Positions 35,774-43,786 are shown, counted from the stretch's first letter. The stretch is 64,000 nucleotides of DNA from Mesonia aestuariivivens (GCF_019311235.1 NZ_JAHWDF010000011.1:1-64000); one strand, 5' to 3'. Numbers and translations are program-made. Notes: generated by a model not told the origin, from the sequence alone.

Positions 35774-36031
35774 ATGAGCAAGAAGCTAAACCACATTGAA
35801 AGCCAATATCATTTTAAGCTTAGAAAAAGACTGATGCAATGGCATAGAAACAAGCAAAAAAGCATTAAAATTATAGAACTTTTGGATAGTAATTACCAGA
35901 GGTTTAGAAATAAAGTTTCAAAAAGATTATCTGATGAAAACATAGACTTTTATGATGCGATAAAAAAAGCTAATGTAGACGAGCTTGAAATTTTAGATAT
36001 GGTAATTCTTAACGAAAAATTGAATTATTAA
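35774..36031 (+). CDS. Orphan small basic protein in palindrome array
   Basis: An 85-residue basic helical protein (MSKKLNHIESQYHFKLRKRL...) between attC-like palindrome 1 and the second 33-nt repeat. It resembles no family I know. Placement as a single short ORF directly followed by a repeat is cassette-like. Confidence 0.5.
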   Translation: MSKKLNHIESQYHFKLRKRLMQWHRNKQKSIKIIELLDSNYQRFRNKVSKRLSDENIDFYDAIKKANVDELEILDMVILNEKLNY

Positions 36032-36096
36032 TTAGCGTTGGCTTTTTTATAATTACACGCTAACGGATAAGTATAACCGCTTTAATTTTTCCGCCG
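36032..36096 (+). repeat. 33-nt direct repeat copy B plus left arm of unit 36071-36692
   Basis: Copy B of the 33-nt repeat (36032-36064) is followed by GTATAACCGC and TTCCGCCG (36071-36096). The latter pairs across two genes with CGGCGGAAAATTATTGCTGTTATAC at 36668-36692. Confidence 0.7.
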
Positions 36097-36175
36097 TGGC
36101 GCGATAGCGACAAACCCGCATAGTTCGGCTTAAAATGTTAAAATTACAAAATAAATAAAACAATTTGTGTTTTTA

Positions 36176-36207
36176 TTTGGCAGTAAACAAAATGTGTTAT
36201 ATATTTG
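36176..36207 (+). promoter_or_regulatory. Consensus Bacteroidota promoter
   Basis: TTTG at 36176-36179, 20 nt, then TATATTTG at 36200-36207, for the gene at 36248. Both boxes and the spacing are ideal. Confidence 0.8.
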
Positions 36208-36247
36208 TAGTGTACAAAAGAAACAATAACAACAAAATTTAAACATT

Positions 36248-36472
36248 ATGAAAACTTTTAATGATATCTTAAACATTGCAAACAACGAGGAAAACACATT
36301 ATGGGCAGAAGGAGTTGCTTTACTAAATTGGGCGGACAAAAATGCAAGTAAAGAAGATAAAGAAGCTTTTGCAGATTGGGCAGAAGGAGATTTTGAAAAT
36401 GTAGAAAAAATAGGAAACTACTCAACAACTGAATTTTTTGAAAACGCTCCTTCTTGGGAGGAATTAAGATAA
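36248..36472 (+). CDS. Small acidic orphan protein
   Basis: A 74-residue acidic protein (MKTFNDILNIANNEENTLWAEGVALLNWAD...) with its own consensus promoter, lying between the inverted arms 36071-36096 and 36668-36692. No family is recognised. Acidic small phage proteins sometimes mimic DNA, but this is speculation. Confidence 0.6.
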   Translation: MKTFNDILNIANNEENTLWAEGVALLNWADKNASKEDKEAFADWAEGDFENVEKIGNYSTTEFFENAPSWEELR

Positions 36473-36476
36473 TATT

Positions 36477-36665
36477 ATGCCCTACTGGTTTTTAAACAAA
36501 GAAAAAGATGAGCCGAGAATATTCGGCTCTCTTCCTGTTTTGTGCAAAAGCACAGGACTTGAATACCCTAAAATGCAGTACCGATTTCGTAATAACGATA
36601 AATATGAAAATGAAACTGTGAGAATTGAAAAATTACCCTTAGAGCGTTCTTCAACGTCTGAGTAA
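36477..36665 (+). CDS. Small orphan protein
   Basis: A 62-residue protein (MPYWFLNKEKDEPRIFGSLPVLCKSTGLEYPKMQY...) 4 nt after the acidic gene and co-transcribed with it. Short proteins with this S-L-x-x-L/I-C-x-x-x-G pattern occur beside phage and mobile genes. Function is unknown. Confidence 0.55.
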   Translation: MPYWFLNKEKDEPRIFGSLPVLCKSTGLEYPKMQYRFRNNDKYENETVRIEKLPLERSSTSE

Positions 36666-36667
36666 GT

Positions 36668-36807
36668 CGGCGGAAAATTATTGCTGTTATACAATGTTGG
36701 CAATCCGTAGTAAAACAATTAGCGGCTGGACGTGCGTCTGAGTGAGTAAAATCTCTAATTAAGCGCAAAGGCGTTTTACTATTGTTGCCAACTTATAAGT
36801 ATAACAC
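36668..36807. repeat. attC-like imperfect palindrome 2
   Basis: Left arm: GTTATAC (36686), TTGGCAA, TAGTAAAAC. Right arm: GTTTTACTA (36773), TTGCCAA, GTATAAC (ending 36805). All three box pairs are perfect complements separated by unequal bulges. The flank 36668-36692 also pairs with 36071-36096. Confidence 0.7.
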
Positions 36808-36840
36808 AAGTAACGATGAAAATAAAAAGTAAGATACATT

Positions 36841-37062
36841 ATGAAAACAAATAAAATCAAATTTATTGGCGATGGAGATGATCTTTTTAAAGATACTATT
36901 CATTTTTCTGCAGCAGTAGGGGGTGATTATACTTTATGCGGGTTGACCCTTGACGGCGATAATAAAACTTGCGGAAGTTTTGAAAACACTAAAGATAAAG
37001 TTAACTGCAAAGATTGCCAAGAAATTGTAAGCTACTGCAAATCAATTATAAAAACTTGGTAG
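36841..37062 (+). CDS. Small cysteine-rich phage-type protein
   Basis: A 73-residue protein with TLCG, KTCG and VNCKDCQEIVSYC, a zinc-ribbon pattern seen in small phage proteins of unknown function. It lies between arms 36785-36814 and 37062-37086, which are near-perfect inverted repeats of each other. Confidence 0.6.
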   Translation: MKTNKIKFIGDGDDLFKDTIHFSAAVGGDYTLCGLTLDGDNKTCGSFENTKDKVNCKDCQEIVSYCKSIIKTW

Positions 37063-37219
37063 TTATTTGTGTTATACATAGTTGGCTACTTTGTTTTCGT
37101 GAGCGTAGGCAAATTGGCATAGCCAAGAAACAGAACGCCGTTCTTCACGCTCCGAGTAAGAATTAAAAATTGAGCGTTGGAAGTAAACATTGTTGCCTAA
37201 CTACCGAATAACACAAGTA
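37062..37219. repeat. attC-like imperfect palindrome 3
   Basis: The left arm TGTGTTAT (37068), TAGTTGGC pairs with the right arm GCCTAACTA, ATAACACA (37208-37215), with AC against CCGA bulges. GCCTAAC in the right arm fits RYYYAAC. The 100-nt interior has no ORF but GAGCGT/ACGCTC pairs. Confidence 0.65.
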
Positions 37220-37302
37220 AAAAAGTTTGTAAGCATTTACATACGTTTATTTGTGATATTCGATGTTAGCATTTTTTTTATATTTAGCACAAACTAACTT
37301 TT

Positions 37303-37557
37303 ATGTGCTACATCGCATCCAACACCAAACCCGAAAAACAAATCGTTGAGCGTTTTGAAGCTACGATGCTTATTCCGGAGCTTTACGAACCTTATTATTT
37401 TGCTGCCGGTTATATGTACCCAAATCTTACCCAAAAACAAATTGAAGAGTTTATCCCGCACGCGTTTATTAACGAAGATTTTAAAGAACATACCGTTCCA
37501 AACTTTTACTCTCAAGATGTAGATACAAATTCTAAAAGAGTGATTCTGCCTAACTAA
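37303..37557 (+). pseudogene. Truncated SRAP (YedK/HMCES-like) domain protein
   Basis: 84 residues beginning MCYIASNTKPEKQIVERFEA, with the position-2 Cys that SRAP proteins use as nucleophile to crosslink abasic DNA sites. The Y-YFAAGYMYPNL segment matches the family start. SRAP proteins are about 200 residues or more and need later Asn, Glu and His residues, which are missing. It is therefore a 3'-truncated relic or a shortened domain. A weak -7 box TATATTTA lies at 37279-37286. Confidence 0.55.
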
Positions 37558-37763
37558 ACTTTTTAAATTGCAAACTTTTCTTTACAAAAAGAAAAGTTTT
37601 GTCTATTTTTGTAATACAAAAACCAATAAAAAACCCACCTGTTACAGCAGATGGGTCTTAAAAAATTAATCTCCGTACGCTCGGAGTTCCTTAATCAGCA
37701 CGATCATAAGGAAAATACATAACACTGTATTCATCACTATAAGTATTTGAGTACTAAATTAAA

Positions 37764-37797
37764 AACCTGAGACTCCTACCTCTCGGGTTTTTTTATT
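37764..37797 (+). terminator. Intrinsic terminator before late genes
   Basis: AACCTGAGA / TCTCGGGTT with an 8-nt loop followed by a T-run. Confidence 0.8.
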
Positions 37798-38195
37798 TTC
37801 CGAAGAATCAACCTAGATTAACTCTGTTACTAGGATTTATACAAATTTATTTATTATTCAACTCTGATAAAAGAGATCACGTTATAAAGCTTATTTAATC
37901 GTTTATAAAACAAATTTAAGCAATAATAACACACGTTATTTTTATTTATGTTAACTAATCTATTAAAGAAATTTTTTGCTTTTAATGAAATTTATACTTA
38001 TGTATAGCAAATATAAGCATTAAATACACACCCTTATTTTTGAACAATGCCCAGATAATTCAGTAGTTATAAACAATCTGTGTATTAATAAACATCAATT
38101 TTTTTTATAAAAGAGATTACCCTATTGAATAAAAAAGAATAGAAATTTTATTTTTTAAATTTAAAAACCTAGCAATAACGTTAATAAAATCTTAT

Positions 38196-38224
38196 TTTGT
38201 CATTGGATTTTTTACTTATATTTA
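38196..38224 (+). promoter_or_regulatory. Candidate promoter of the first late gene
   Basis: TTTG at 38196, then TATATTTA at 38217 (17-nt spacing, shorter than ideal), 18 nt before ATG 38243. Confidence 0.4.
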
Positions 38225-38242
38225 CACTTAATTTTTCTTCAA

Positions 38243-38707
38243 ATGGCAGACTACTCTATCACGCAACACATTCCTGTCGCAGATCACGTGTACAAATTTC
38301 TACTCAAACGCTGCGGGTCTGATGCTATTGAAGCCTCGCGCACCAATTTTATCGGGAGTTTAATCTTATCGCTTCACGGTCGCAATACCGATGTAAAATA
38401 TTCAAAGACCAGAAACTTCTCTAAAATTTTCAGCATAAAAGTTCCTTACAGTTTATACGATAAAACGGGAGTACACATTAGCGAGGTAAATGCACAACTT
38501 TTTAATGACCAGATCGACAAACTATTTAGAGATGAAATATTTGTGCATATGCTCATTAATAAAGATCAAGACAAAAAGCATTTTTTAAAAAGCTTAAAAA
38601 GCTTTCTTACCATTTACGACATTACTGAAGAAGACATAAAATTAGAAACGCTGCACCGAGATTTTAAGAGAAAAAAAGACGATTACGAAGAAAAATTAAG
38701 TGCTTAA
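38243..38707 (+). CDS. Prophage hypothetical protein
   Basis: A 154-residue protein. The N-terminal part (DHVYKFLLKRCGSDAIEASRTNFIGSLILSLHGRN) looks like a helical DNA- or protein-binding domain, and the C-terminus is a charged helix. It is the first gene of the late block; it has no clear homologue that I can name. Confidence 0.65.
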   Translation: MADYSITQHIPVADHVYKFLLKRCGSDAIEASRTNFIGSLILSLHGRNTDVKYSKTRNFSKIFSIKVPYSLYDKTGVHISEVNAQLFNDQIDKLFRDEIFVHMLINKDQDKKHFLKSLKSFLTIYDITEEDIKLETLHRDFKRKKDDYEEKLSA

Positions 38708-38715
38708 AACCAACT

Positions 38716-38747
38716 GGGACAATTTTCGAGCCCTCGAAAATTGTCCC
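38716..38747. other. Perfect 14-bp hairpin
   Basis: GGGACAATTTTCGA-GCCC-TCGAAAATTGTCCC lies in the 54-nt gap between two late genes, ending 15 nt before ATG 38762. No T-run follows. It would sequester or stabilise the leader of the next gene, or act as an operator. Confidence 0.65.
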
Positions 38748-38761
38748 TAAAATATTTATCT

Positions 38762-39304
38762 ATGATTTACGATTTATGCAACCTGTACAGCGATGAAAAT
38801 TTTGATACCTTTCATCATATAAATATTATCGAAGTTTCACAGCTTCCAAAGTTTAATCACTTAGACAGCACCACCAATATTCTTCAAATCATCAACTCGT
38901 TGCCCGATGAGTTTCAAGCGATGCGCATCCCGCTAATGCCTGAAAAACATAGCGTAGACAGCAAAACAAGAATCAATAATCATAAAAAAACGTGGCAAAA
39001 CAAAATAGACTTCCCATTACTCCCACAAGATAAAGCTTTGCTGCAATTGTTAGAAAGTTATAATAATAGACTGGTGATCGCTTTTTTGAGAAAATATAGA
39101 TCCGCAAGATTATACGGAACCTCGATGCAACCCCTACTCTTTTCTTTTGAAGAAATGAACAGCCCAACCCCTGCCGGTATAAAAGGCTATAACATACAAT
39201 TAGAGGGCGACACCTATGGAGCGCCCGTATATTTTACGCCTGAAGAAATTGGAAGCAACCCAATTATTCAAGGTTTAGCCTTCCCGTTGGCCGGTTCACT
39301 TTAA
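38762..39304 (+). CDS. Prophage late hypothetical protein
   Basis: A 180-residue protein starting at ATG 38762. The longer frame from TTG 38741 would run through the hairpin arm. It has no recognised motif; the C-terminus is rich in Gly and Pro. Its position before the protease suggests a head-completion or structural role, unproven. Confidence 0.6.
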   Translation: MIYDLCNLYSDENFDTFHHINIIEVSQLPKFNHLDSTTNILQIINSLPDEFQAMRIPLMPEKHSVDSKTRINNHKKTWQNKIDFPLLPQDKALLQLLESYNNRLVIAFLRKYRSARLYGTSMQPLLFSFEEMNSPTPAGIKGYNIQLEGDTYGAPVYFTPEEIGSNPIIQGLAFPLAGSL

Positions 39305-39340
39305 TGTCCTTTTAACGCGCTTACTTCCCTTATAATATTG
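39305..39340 (+). promoter_or_regulatory. TGTCC-T5 late promoter copy 1
   Basis: TGTCCTTTTA at 39305, directly after the TAA of the upstream gene; TAATATTG at 39333-39340 (28-nt offset). The protease start is at 39362. Confidence 0.55.
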
Positions 39341-39361
39341 TGATTCAATAATAGTATCTAA

Positions 39362-40534
39362 TTGAATCGCAACAGCGTGGCAAAACCAAAACCATATTTT
39401 AGTATTGTAAAAAACGAAGCCGATCGCGAGGCTACCATATATATTTATGGAGCCATCGGCGGGATTGATTGGAATACCTGGGAAGAAATTAACACGGCAA
39501 ACACATTCTCTAAAGAGTTTCACGACATAGAGAAAGATGCCGACACTATACATATTCGCATAAATTCTCCCGGAGGTTATGTGTTTGAAGGTTTAGCCAT
39601 TTACAACACCATTGTTGCTTCTAAAAAGAAAATCATTACCTATAACGATGGGCTTGCTGCATCGATGGCAGCACTTATTCTATTAGCCGGTGATGAAATT
39701 CACGCTTTTCAGAATTCGTTGTTAATGATCCACAATTCTAGTTCTGGATATTGGGGCAACACCAAACAAGTAGAAGAGCAACTAGAAGCAGGTAAAAAAA
39801 TTGACAAAGCTTTAGGTAAATCTATTGAGGACCGTTTAGGTATTTCTCAAAAAGATGTGGAAGAAACTTACTTAAACTACAAAGACAATTGGTTTACCAG
39901 TGATGAAGCACAAGAAGCCGGGTTTTACGATAAAATTATCGACGGCAACGAAGCTTCGGTTCCAGAAGATATTATGAAATTAAATACTGAGCAGCGATTT
40001 AAAAAATATGCTGCGATGGCTTTCAACATTCCTACCACAAAATCTCAAACATCAAATCCTAGAAATACAATGAGCAAACCAAATTCTTATCCGAGTTTGG
40101 AAGCTGCCCTTGGTTTAGAAAATCCATTGGCAACCACTGAACACGGATCTTATTTAAACGAAGAGCAAAAAGCAGCTCTTGAGAAAGAACTTTCTGCGAA
40201 TGCTACGACAATCAAAACCGCACAAGATGCGCAAAAAACGGCAGAAGATAATCTGGCTACAGAAAAAGACGAGCGTAAAAAAGCAGTAGACGCAGAAACG
40301 GCAAAAGTTACCGCAGCTACACAAAATTTACGTGATGCTGCCACCTTAGCCGGTGTAGAAAATTTAGCAGAAGACGCTTCTGCAGAAGACATCGCCAAAG
40401 CACTTACCGCACAAATTGAAGTGCTTAATGGTAAACCGGGAGCAACCCATACCACGGGAGGCGCTCAGGAAGACGACGAAGACGAGACTCCATCTTATGT
40501 AGATAAGTCAGCTTATAAATCAATGTTGAAATAA
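39362..40534 (+). CDS. ClpP-like prohead protease fused to a scaffold-like domain
   Basis: A 390-residue protein. Residues 20-205 form a ClpP/S14-type serine protease (RINSPGG at 67-72, Ser101 in GLAASMA, His124 in LMIHNS; Asp expected near 165). Residues 236-390 are a separate acidic, coiled Ala/Glu/Lys-rich domain typical of capsid scaffolds. An internal Met237 (ATG 40070) could start a free scaffold protein, as with lambda C/Nu3. The start is TTG 39362 or GTG 39377. It precedes the capsid gene by 13 nt. Confidence 0.85.
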   Translation: MNRNSVAKPKPYFSIVKNEADREATIYIYGAIGGIDWNTWEEINTANTFSKEFHDIEKDADTIHIRINSPGGYVFEGLAIYNTIVASKKKIITYNDGLAASMAALILLAGDEIHAFQNSLLMIHNSSSGYWGNTKQVEEQLEAGKKIDKALGKSIEDRLGISQKDVEETYLNYKDNWFTSDEAQEAGFYDKIIDGNEASVPEDIMKLNTEQRFKKYAAMAFNIPTTKSQTSNPRNTMSKPNSYPSLEAALGLENPLATTEHGSYLNEEQKAALEKELSANATTIKTAQDAQKTAEDNLATEKDERKKAVDAETAKVTAATQNLRDAATLAGVENLAEDASAEDIAKALTAQIEVLNGKPGATHTTGGAQEDDEDETPSYVDKSAYKSMLK

Positions 40535-40547
40535 TTCAATTTAAACC

Positions 40548-41546
40548 ATGACAGTAGAAGACATTACTAAAGAGTTAGGGGAATACGTAAAAAGCAATGC
40601 GAAAGTAGTACCCGCTATGACTTATACAGATGAAGTCATCTTAAACAAATTCTGTAAAACGATTACCAAGGTTAAAGGAAAATATCCTTCTTGGCATAGC
40701 ATTATGACTAATGTGGTTCAAGGCTATAAAAATGTTTGGCAATCACTTGGTGAAGCTCAATTAAAAAGCAAAAAACTTGAGGCTTTCCGCCAGAAAGTAA
40801 ATTTTGAAATTGATCCGGATGATGTACAACATACATATTTAGCCGGTGATTATTATGATGAAGAAAAAGATCGTGTAAATATGCCGATCTCTCAATACAT
40901 CATTGAAAAGGAATTAAAGCCAAAAGTAATTGATGATATTAACTGGTTATCAATTATGGCGGTTAGAGATGATGCAAATGCCGACGGTCAGTTTGGTAAG
41001 TCTTTAAACGGAATTAAACAAGTAGTTGCTAATGCAGTTGCAAATACCGACCACCCTGCCTTTAAAATTCCTTTATCTGCATTAACCGATTCAAATATCG
41101 TTGAAAGAACAACAGATTTTGAAACTAAGCTTCCAGAAAAGATCGCGCCTAAAGTTAAAGTGATTTTTGTGAGTCACGCTAACAAACAACGCTACATAAG
41201 AAATTATGTTGAAACTTATGGACAGAATCAATTTCAAAAAGATTCAACAAAAACTTTCTTCGGAAGAGAGATCGTTGGGTTACCATTCTTAGATGATGAT
41301 ACGATTTTTGGAACTGTAGATAATAACCTTGTGAAGTTGATTGATAAAATCGACAATCCTCCAAAAATTAATATGATTCAAGTTCAAGACTATATCATAA
41401 AATTATTTATGGAGTTCTGGTTAGGTTACGAAGTAATGGTTAACGAATTATTATTCGTTTCTAATTATTCAGATGTTACTTATGGTTTAGGTGATACTGA
41501 TAAAAACCAATTGTATTTTGGAATTGATGGTGTTACTGCACCGTAA
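40548..41546 (+). CDS. Major capsid protein
   Basis: A 332-residue protein directly after the protease-scaffold gene, the usual order. Segments such as KVIFVSHANKQRYIRNYVETYG and FFGREIVGLPFLDDDTIFGT are those of HK97-type capsids of Bacteroidota phages. No N-terminal delta domain is visible since the scaffold is encoded separately. The call rests on order and overall pattern. Confidence 0.8.
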   Translation: MTVEDITKELGEYVKSNAKVVPAMTYTDEVILNKFCKTITKVKGKYPSWHSIMTNVVQGYKNVWQSLGEAQLKSKKLEAFRQKVNFEIDPDDVQHTYLAGDYYDEEKDRVNMPISQYIIEKELKPKVIDDINWLSIMAVRDDANADGQFGKSLNGIKQVVANAVANTDHPAFKIPLSALTDSNIVERTTDFETKLPEKIAPKVKVIFVSHANKQRYIRNYVETYGQNQFQKDSTKTFFGREIVGLPFLDDDTIFGTVDNNLVKLIDKIDNPPKINMIQVQDYIIKLFMEFWLGYEVMVNELLFVSNYSDVTYGLGDTDKNQLYFGIDGVTAP

Positions 41547-41563
41547 TCTAAAAATCTAGTTAG

Positions 41564-41989
41564 ATGAATAAAGCAGAATTAGTAAAAAGATGTGAAGAAC
41601 TCGGGATTGCAATAAATCCCGAGAATATTCCTAAAAATGATGAATTAAAAGAACTCATCAATAACAAGGAAGCTGAGATCGCTGAAAGAGAAGAAGCTTC
41701 AGAAGAAACTGAAACCGAAGCCGAAACTAAAACCGAAACTGAAGAAGAAGTGGTTACTGAAACTTCAGAAGAAAGTGAAGAGGACGAAGAAGCAATTTCA
41801 GCAAAAGAAAAAGAAGCTGCGAGCGTATTTGAAGACGAACGCGGATTGAAGTGGGAATTTAAAAAGAGTGCTCCCAAAACCATTAATATCGACGGCAAAC
41901 CGATGACGCAAGAAGAAATTCTTCAAACCAAAGACGTGATGGCCGAGTTGGTATATGGTAACTCAAATTTTTTAATTCAAAAACATTAA
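41564..41989 (+). CDS. Phage head-associated protein with HeH/LEM-like N-terminus
   Basis: A 141-residue protein: a helix-extended-helix start (MNKAELVKRCEELGIAINPENIPKNDELKELI), a very acidic Glu/Thr repeat linker (about 45-85), and a C-terminal domain. HeH/LEM starts are common in phage proteins next to capsid genes. The acidic repeat gives low complexity. Confidence 0.65.
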   Translation: MNKAELVKRCEELGIAINPENIPKNDELKELINNKEAEIAEREEASEETETEAETKTETEEEVVTETSEESEEDEEAISAKEKEAASVFEDERGLKWEFKKSAPKTINIDGKPMTQEEILQTKDVMAELVYGNSNFLIQKH

Positions 41990-41992
41990 AAA

Positions 41993-42571
41993 ATGTCAGA
42001 TAACTGTACAGATACAATTCCTTTAGAGAATATAGATTTTTGTCCAAATACAGAGACAGCTCCCGGTGTAAGTGAAACTGGAGTATACGGTGCAGCAGTA
42101 TCAGATTTTGAAACTATTGCCAAACCTGCAGATTTGAGTACTGCCACAGACTTAGCGAGCTTAGCAACTATTACTGAAGCGCATACTTTTAAAGAAGGTC
42201 GTGGTTTTCATAAAATCTATATTAATCCAGATAGTGGTTTAGTAGATACGGCTCACGGTGGTGAAAAAGGGAACTTGAGTTTAAATAACTCATTTACCGG
42301 TACATTACAAGGAACGGGACCAAAAACCGCAGGATATGTAAGAAAGTATAAAAATGTTCCGATGATTTACATTGTAAAAGAAAAGTCTGGAAATGTAAAA
42401 CAAATCGGATCTGAACTTTCTCCGGCTTATATGATCGAGGTTACAGCAACTTCAGGACAAAAGCCAGGTGATAATAAAAATACGATCGTGAAAATTCAAG
42501 ACACACAAAATTATGCTGCTCCAGAATATTCAGGAACGATTCAGGAATTTCCTGCACCAGCAACTCCATAA
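41993..42571 (+). CDS. Putative major tail (tube) protein
   Basis: A 192-residue, mainly beta protein of the size and position of a siphovirus tail tube protein, after capsid genes and before a tail-chaperone-sized ORF. It contains FKEGRGFHKIYINPDSG and TGTLQGTGPKTAGYVRKYKNVPMIYIVKEKSG strands. Inference from size, fold pattern and order. Confidence 0.5.
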   Translation: MSDNCTDTIPLENIDFCPNTETAPGVSETGVYGAAVSDFETIAKPADLSTATDLASLATITEAHTFKEGRGFHKIYINPDSGLVDTAHGGEKGNLSLNNSFTGTLQGTGPKTAGYVRKYKNVPMIYIVKEKSGNVKQIGSELSPAYMIEVTATSGQKPGDNKNTIVKIQDTQNYAAPEYSGTIQEFPAPATP

Positions 42572-42580
42572 TTGTAGATT

Positions 42581-42901
42581 ATGAGTAAGTATTTTGATAT
42601 CGAACCAGGGAAATATGACATTCCAAAAGTTGGCAAGGTGAACACCTTTAGCAAAGAAGTTTCAGACGAAAAAGCTTTAGCAATTTACAGACTTCCGAGA
42701 AAAATATTTCCTTGGATTAAATTAAATAAAGAGTCACTCGGCTATTTAAAAAAACAAAAGTTTGTAGCCGAAGATGTGGCGAAGATGATCTTAAACGCTC
42801 GCACGATTGAAGAAGTTGAACTTCTTGCAGAATTGAGCGATACGAAGAAAGTTGAAGGTGTGATCAACACCAAGTTAAACGCATTAAAAGCAGACAAATA
42901 A
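42581..42901 (+). CDS. Phage hypothetical protein, tail-assembly-chaperone size
   Basis: A 106-residue helical protein 9 nt after the putative tube gene and followed by a strong terminator. It may act with the tube protein. No motif is recognised. Confidence 0.5.
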   Translation: MSKYFDIEPGKYDIPKVGKVNTFSKEVSDEKALAIYRLPRKIFPWIKLNKESLGYLKKQKFVAEDVAKMILNARTIEEVELLAELSDTKKVEGVINTKLNALKADK

Positions 42902-42920
42902 TTTTATAGTTAGTTAATTT

Positions 42921-42954
42921 AAAAAAGCCACTGCATTTTGTAGTGGCTTTTTTT
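42921..42954. terminator. Strong bidirectional terminator
   Basis: AAAAAAGCCACT / AGTGGCTTTTTT with a 10-nt loop. It ends the capsid-tail operon and excludes a start at 42943 for the next gene. Confidence 0.9.
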
Positions 42955-42960
42955 ATAGGC

Positions 42961-43016
42961 TGTATCGAGCGTAGTCGAGATGTCCTTTTTAAAAGCTCTC
43001 GATCTTCTGAGTTTAG
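42961..43016 (+). promoter_or_regulatory. TGTCC-T5 late promoter copy 2, with upstream repeat
   Basis: TGTCCTTTTT at 42981 is exactly 40 nt before ATG 43021; the box GAGTTTAG is at 43009-43016. Upstream, ATCGAGCGTAGT is shared with the copy at 59338. Confidence 0.65.
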
Positions 43017-43020
43017 CATT

Positions 43021-43782
43021 ATGAAAATAGAAGATTGGTTTACATCGATGGATTATGATTTGGGAGTAAAACTTTACCAAAATGCCCCAAATGCAAAAAA
43101 TAGAACGCTCACTCAATTAAAAAGAGGTAAGAGCAATCGAAATATGTCTTTATTAATTAGTGAGCTGAGAAAGCTTAAAAAGGCAAATTTACCTCTAACT
43201 AAAACCACAAGTTCTACTAAAACCAAGCCTAAAAAGGTAAAGTTACCGCAAAACGATGCTGCTATTCATTTAGAGCTTACCAGAAAGCAACAAAAAGAAG
43301 ATAGCGCGAAGAGTTACTTCCAGAAAATTAAATACGGTGAATTGCCGCCAGAACTAAAAATAAGATTTCGATTTCTGAAAGAGCTCTTTTACGATATGTG
43401 CGATTTAAAATATGCACTGAATGATTTACCGGAGGAAGCCGAAAATGAAGCCTTAGAGATCATTTTACAAATTGAAGATCTAGATGATCAGCGAACCAAC
43501 ATTTGGGAAGAACTGGAGTATTGGCAAACCCATAAAACGCTACTGCCCACAAAAACCGAAAATGATTATTCAGCCTTGGATCCGCAAAAGCTGTTATTGA
43601 AAAAAGCCAGTTTAAAATCTTCAATACATAAAATGAATAAACGCTTGGAAGCTTGGCGGGTAGCAGCATCAAATGAAACTGATAAACTGAAAATTAGAAA
43701 GATCAATCAGCAAATAGTACGTACAGAAAAAAAACTACATCAAAATAAAATCGACCTGCAGAAGATAGAGGATCTTCTATAA
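43021..43782 (+). CDS. Phage hypothetical coiled-coil protein
   Basis: A 253-residue basic protein starting at ATG 43021 (KIEDWFTSMDYDLGVKLYQNAP), supported by the promoter 40 nt upstream. The N-terminal 30 residues look like a small folded motif. There is a Lys/Thr linker near 60-90. The C-terminal half is long coiled coil (to DLQKIEDLL). Function is unknown. Confidence 0.65.
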   Translation: MKIEDWFTSMDYDLGVKLYQNAPNAKNRTLTQLKRGKSNRNMSLLISELRKLKKANLPLTKTTSSTKTKPKKVKLPQNDAAIHLELTRKQQKEDSAKSYFQKIKYGELPPELKIRFRFLKELFYDMCDLKYALNDLPEEAENEALEIILQIEDLDDQRTNIWEELEYWQTHKTLLPTKTENDYSALDPQKLLLKKASLKSSIHKMNKRLEAWRVAASNETDKLKIRKINQQIVRTEKKLHQNKIDLQKIEDLL

Positions 43783-43786
43783 AAAA

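Larger units (their letters stand above)
37558..38242 (+). other. 685-nt AT-rich non-coding region between early and late genes
   Basis: No supported ORF on either strand. It holds hairpins (ACTTTTCTTT/AAAGAAAAGT near 37574; ACCCACCTG/CAGATGGGT near 37640; CTCCG/CGGAG near 37672) and a terminator at 37764-37789. The rest (37800-38200) is very AT-rich and may include a replication or regulatory region; I see no iterons. Confidence 0.5.

Noticed and set aside
35552-37220. CRISPR array
   Set aside because: The repeats are palindromic, differ from each other and are separated by genes; there are no regular spacers and no cas genes.
37800-38200. Replication origin
   Set aside because: AT-rich but without iterons or obvious initiator boxes; the claim cannot be supported.
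42943-43020. Upstream in-frame extension of the gene at 43021
   Set aside because: It would start inside a strong terminator and read through the TGTCC promoter; ATG 43021 has the exact promoter spacing.
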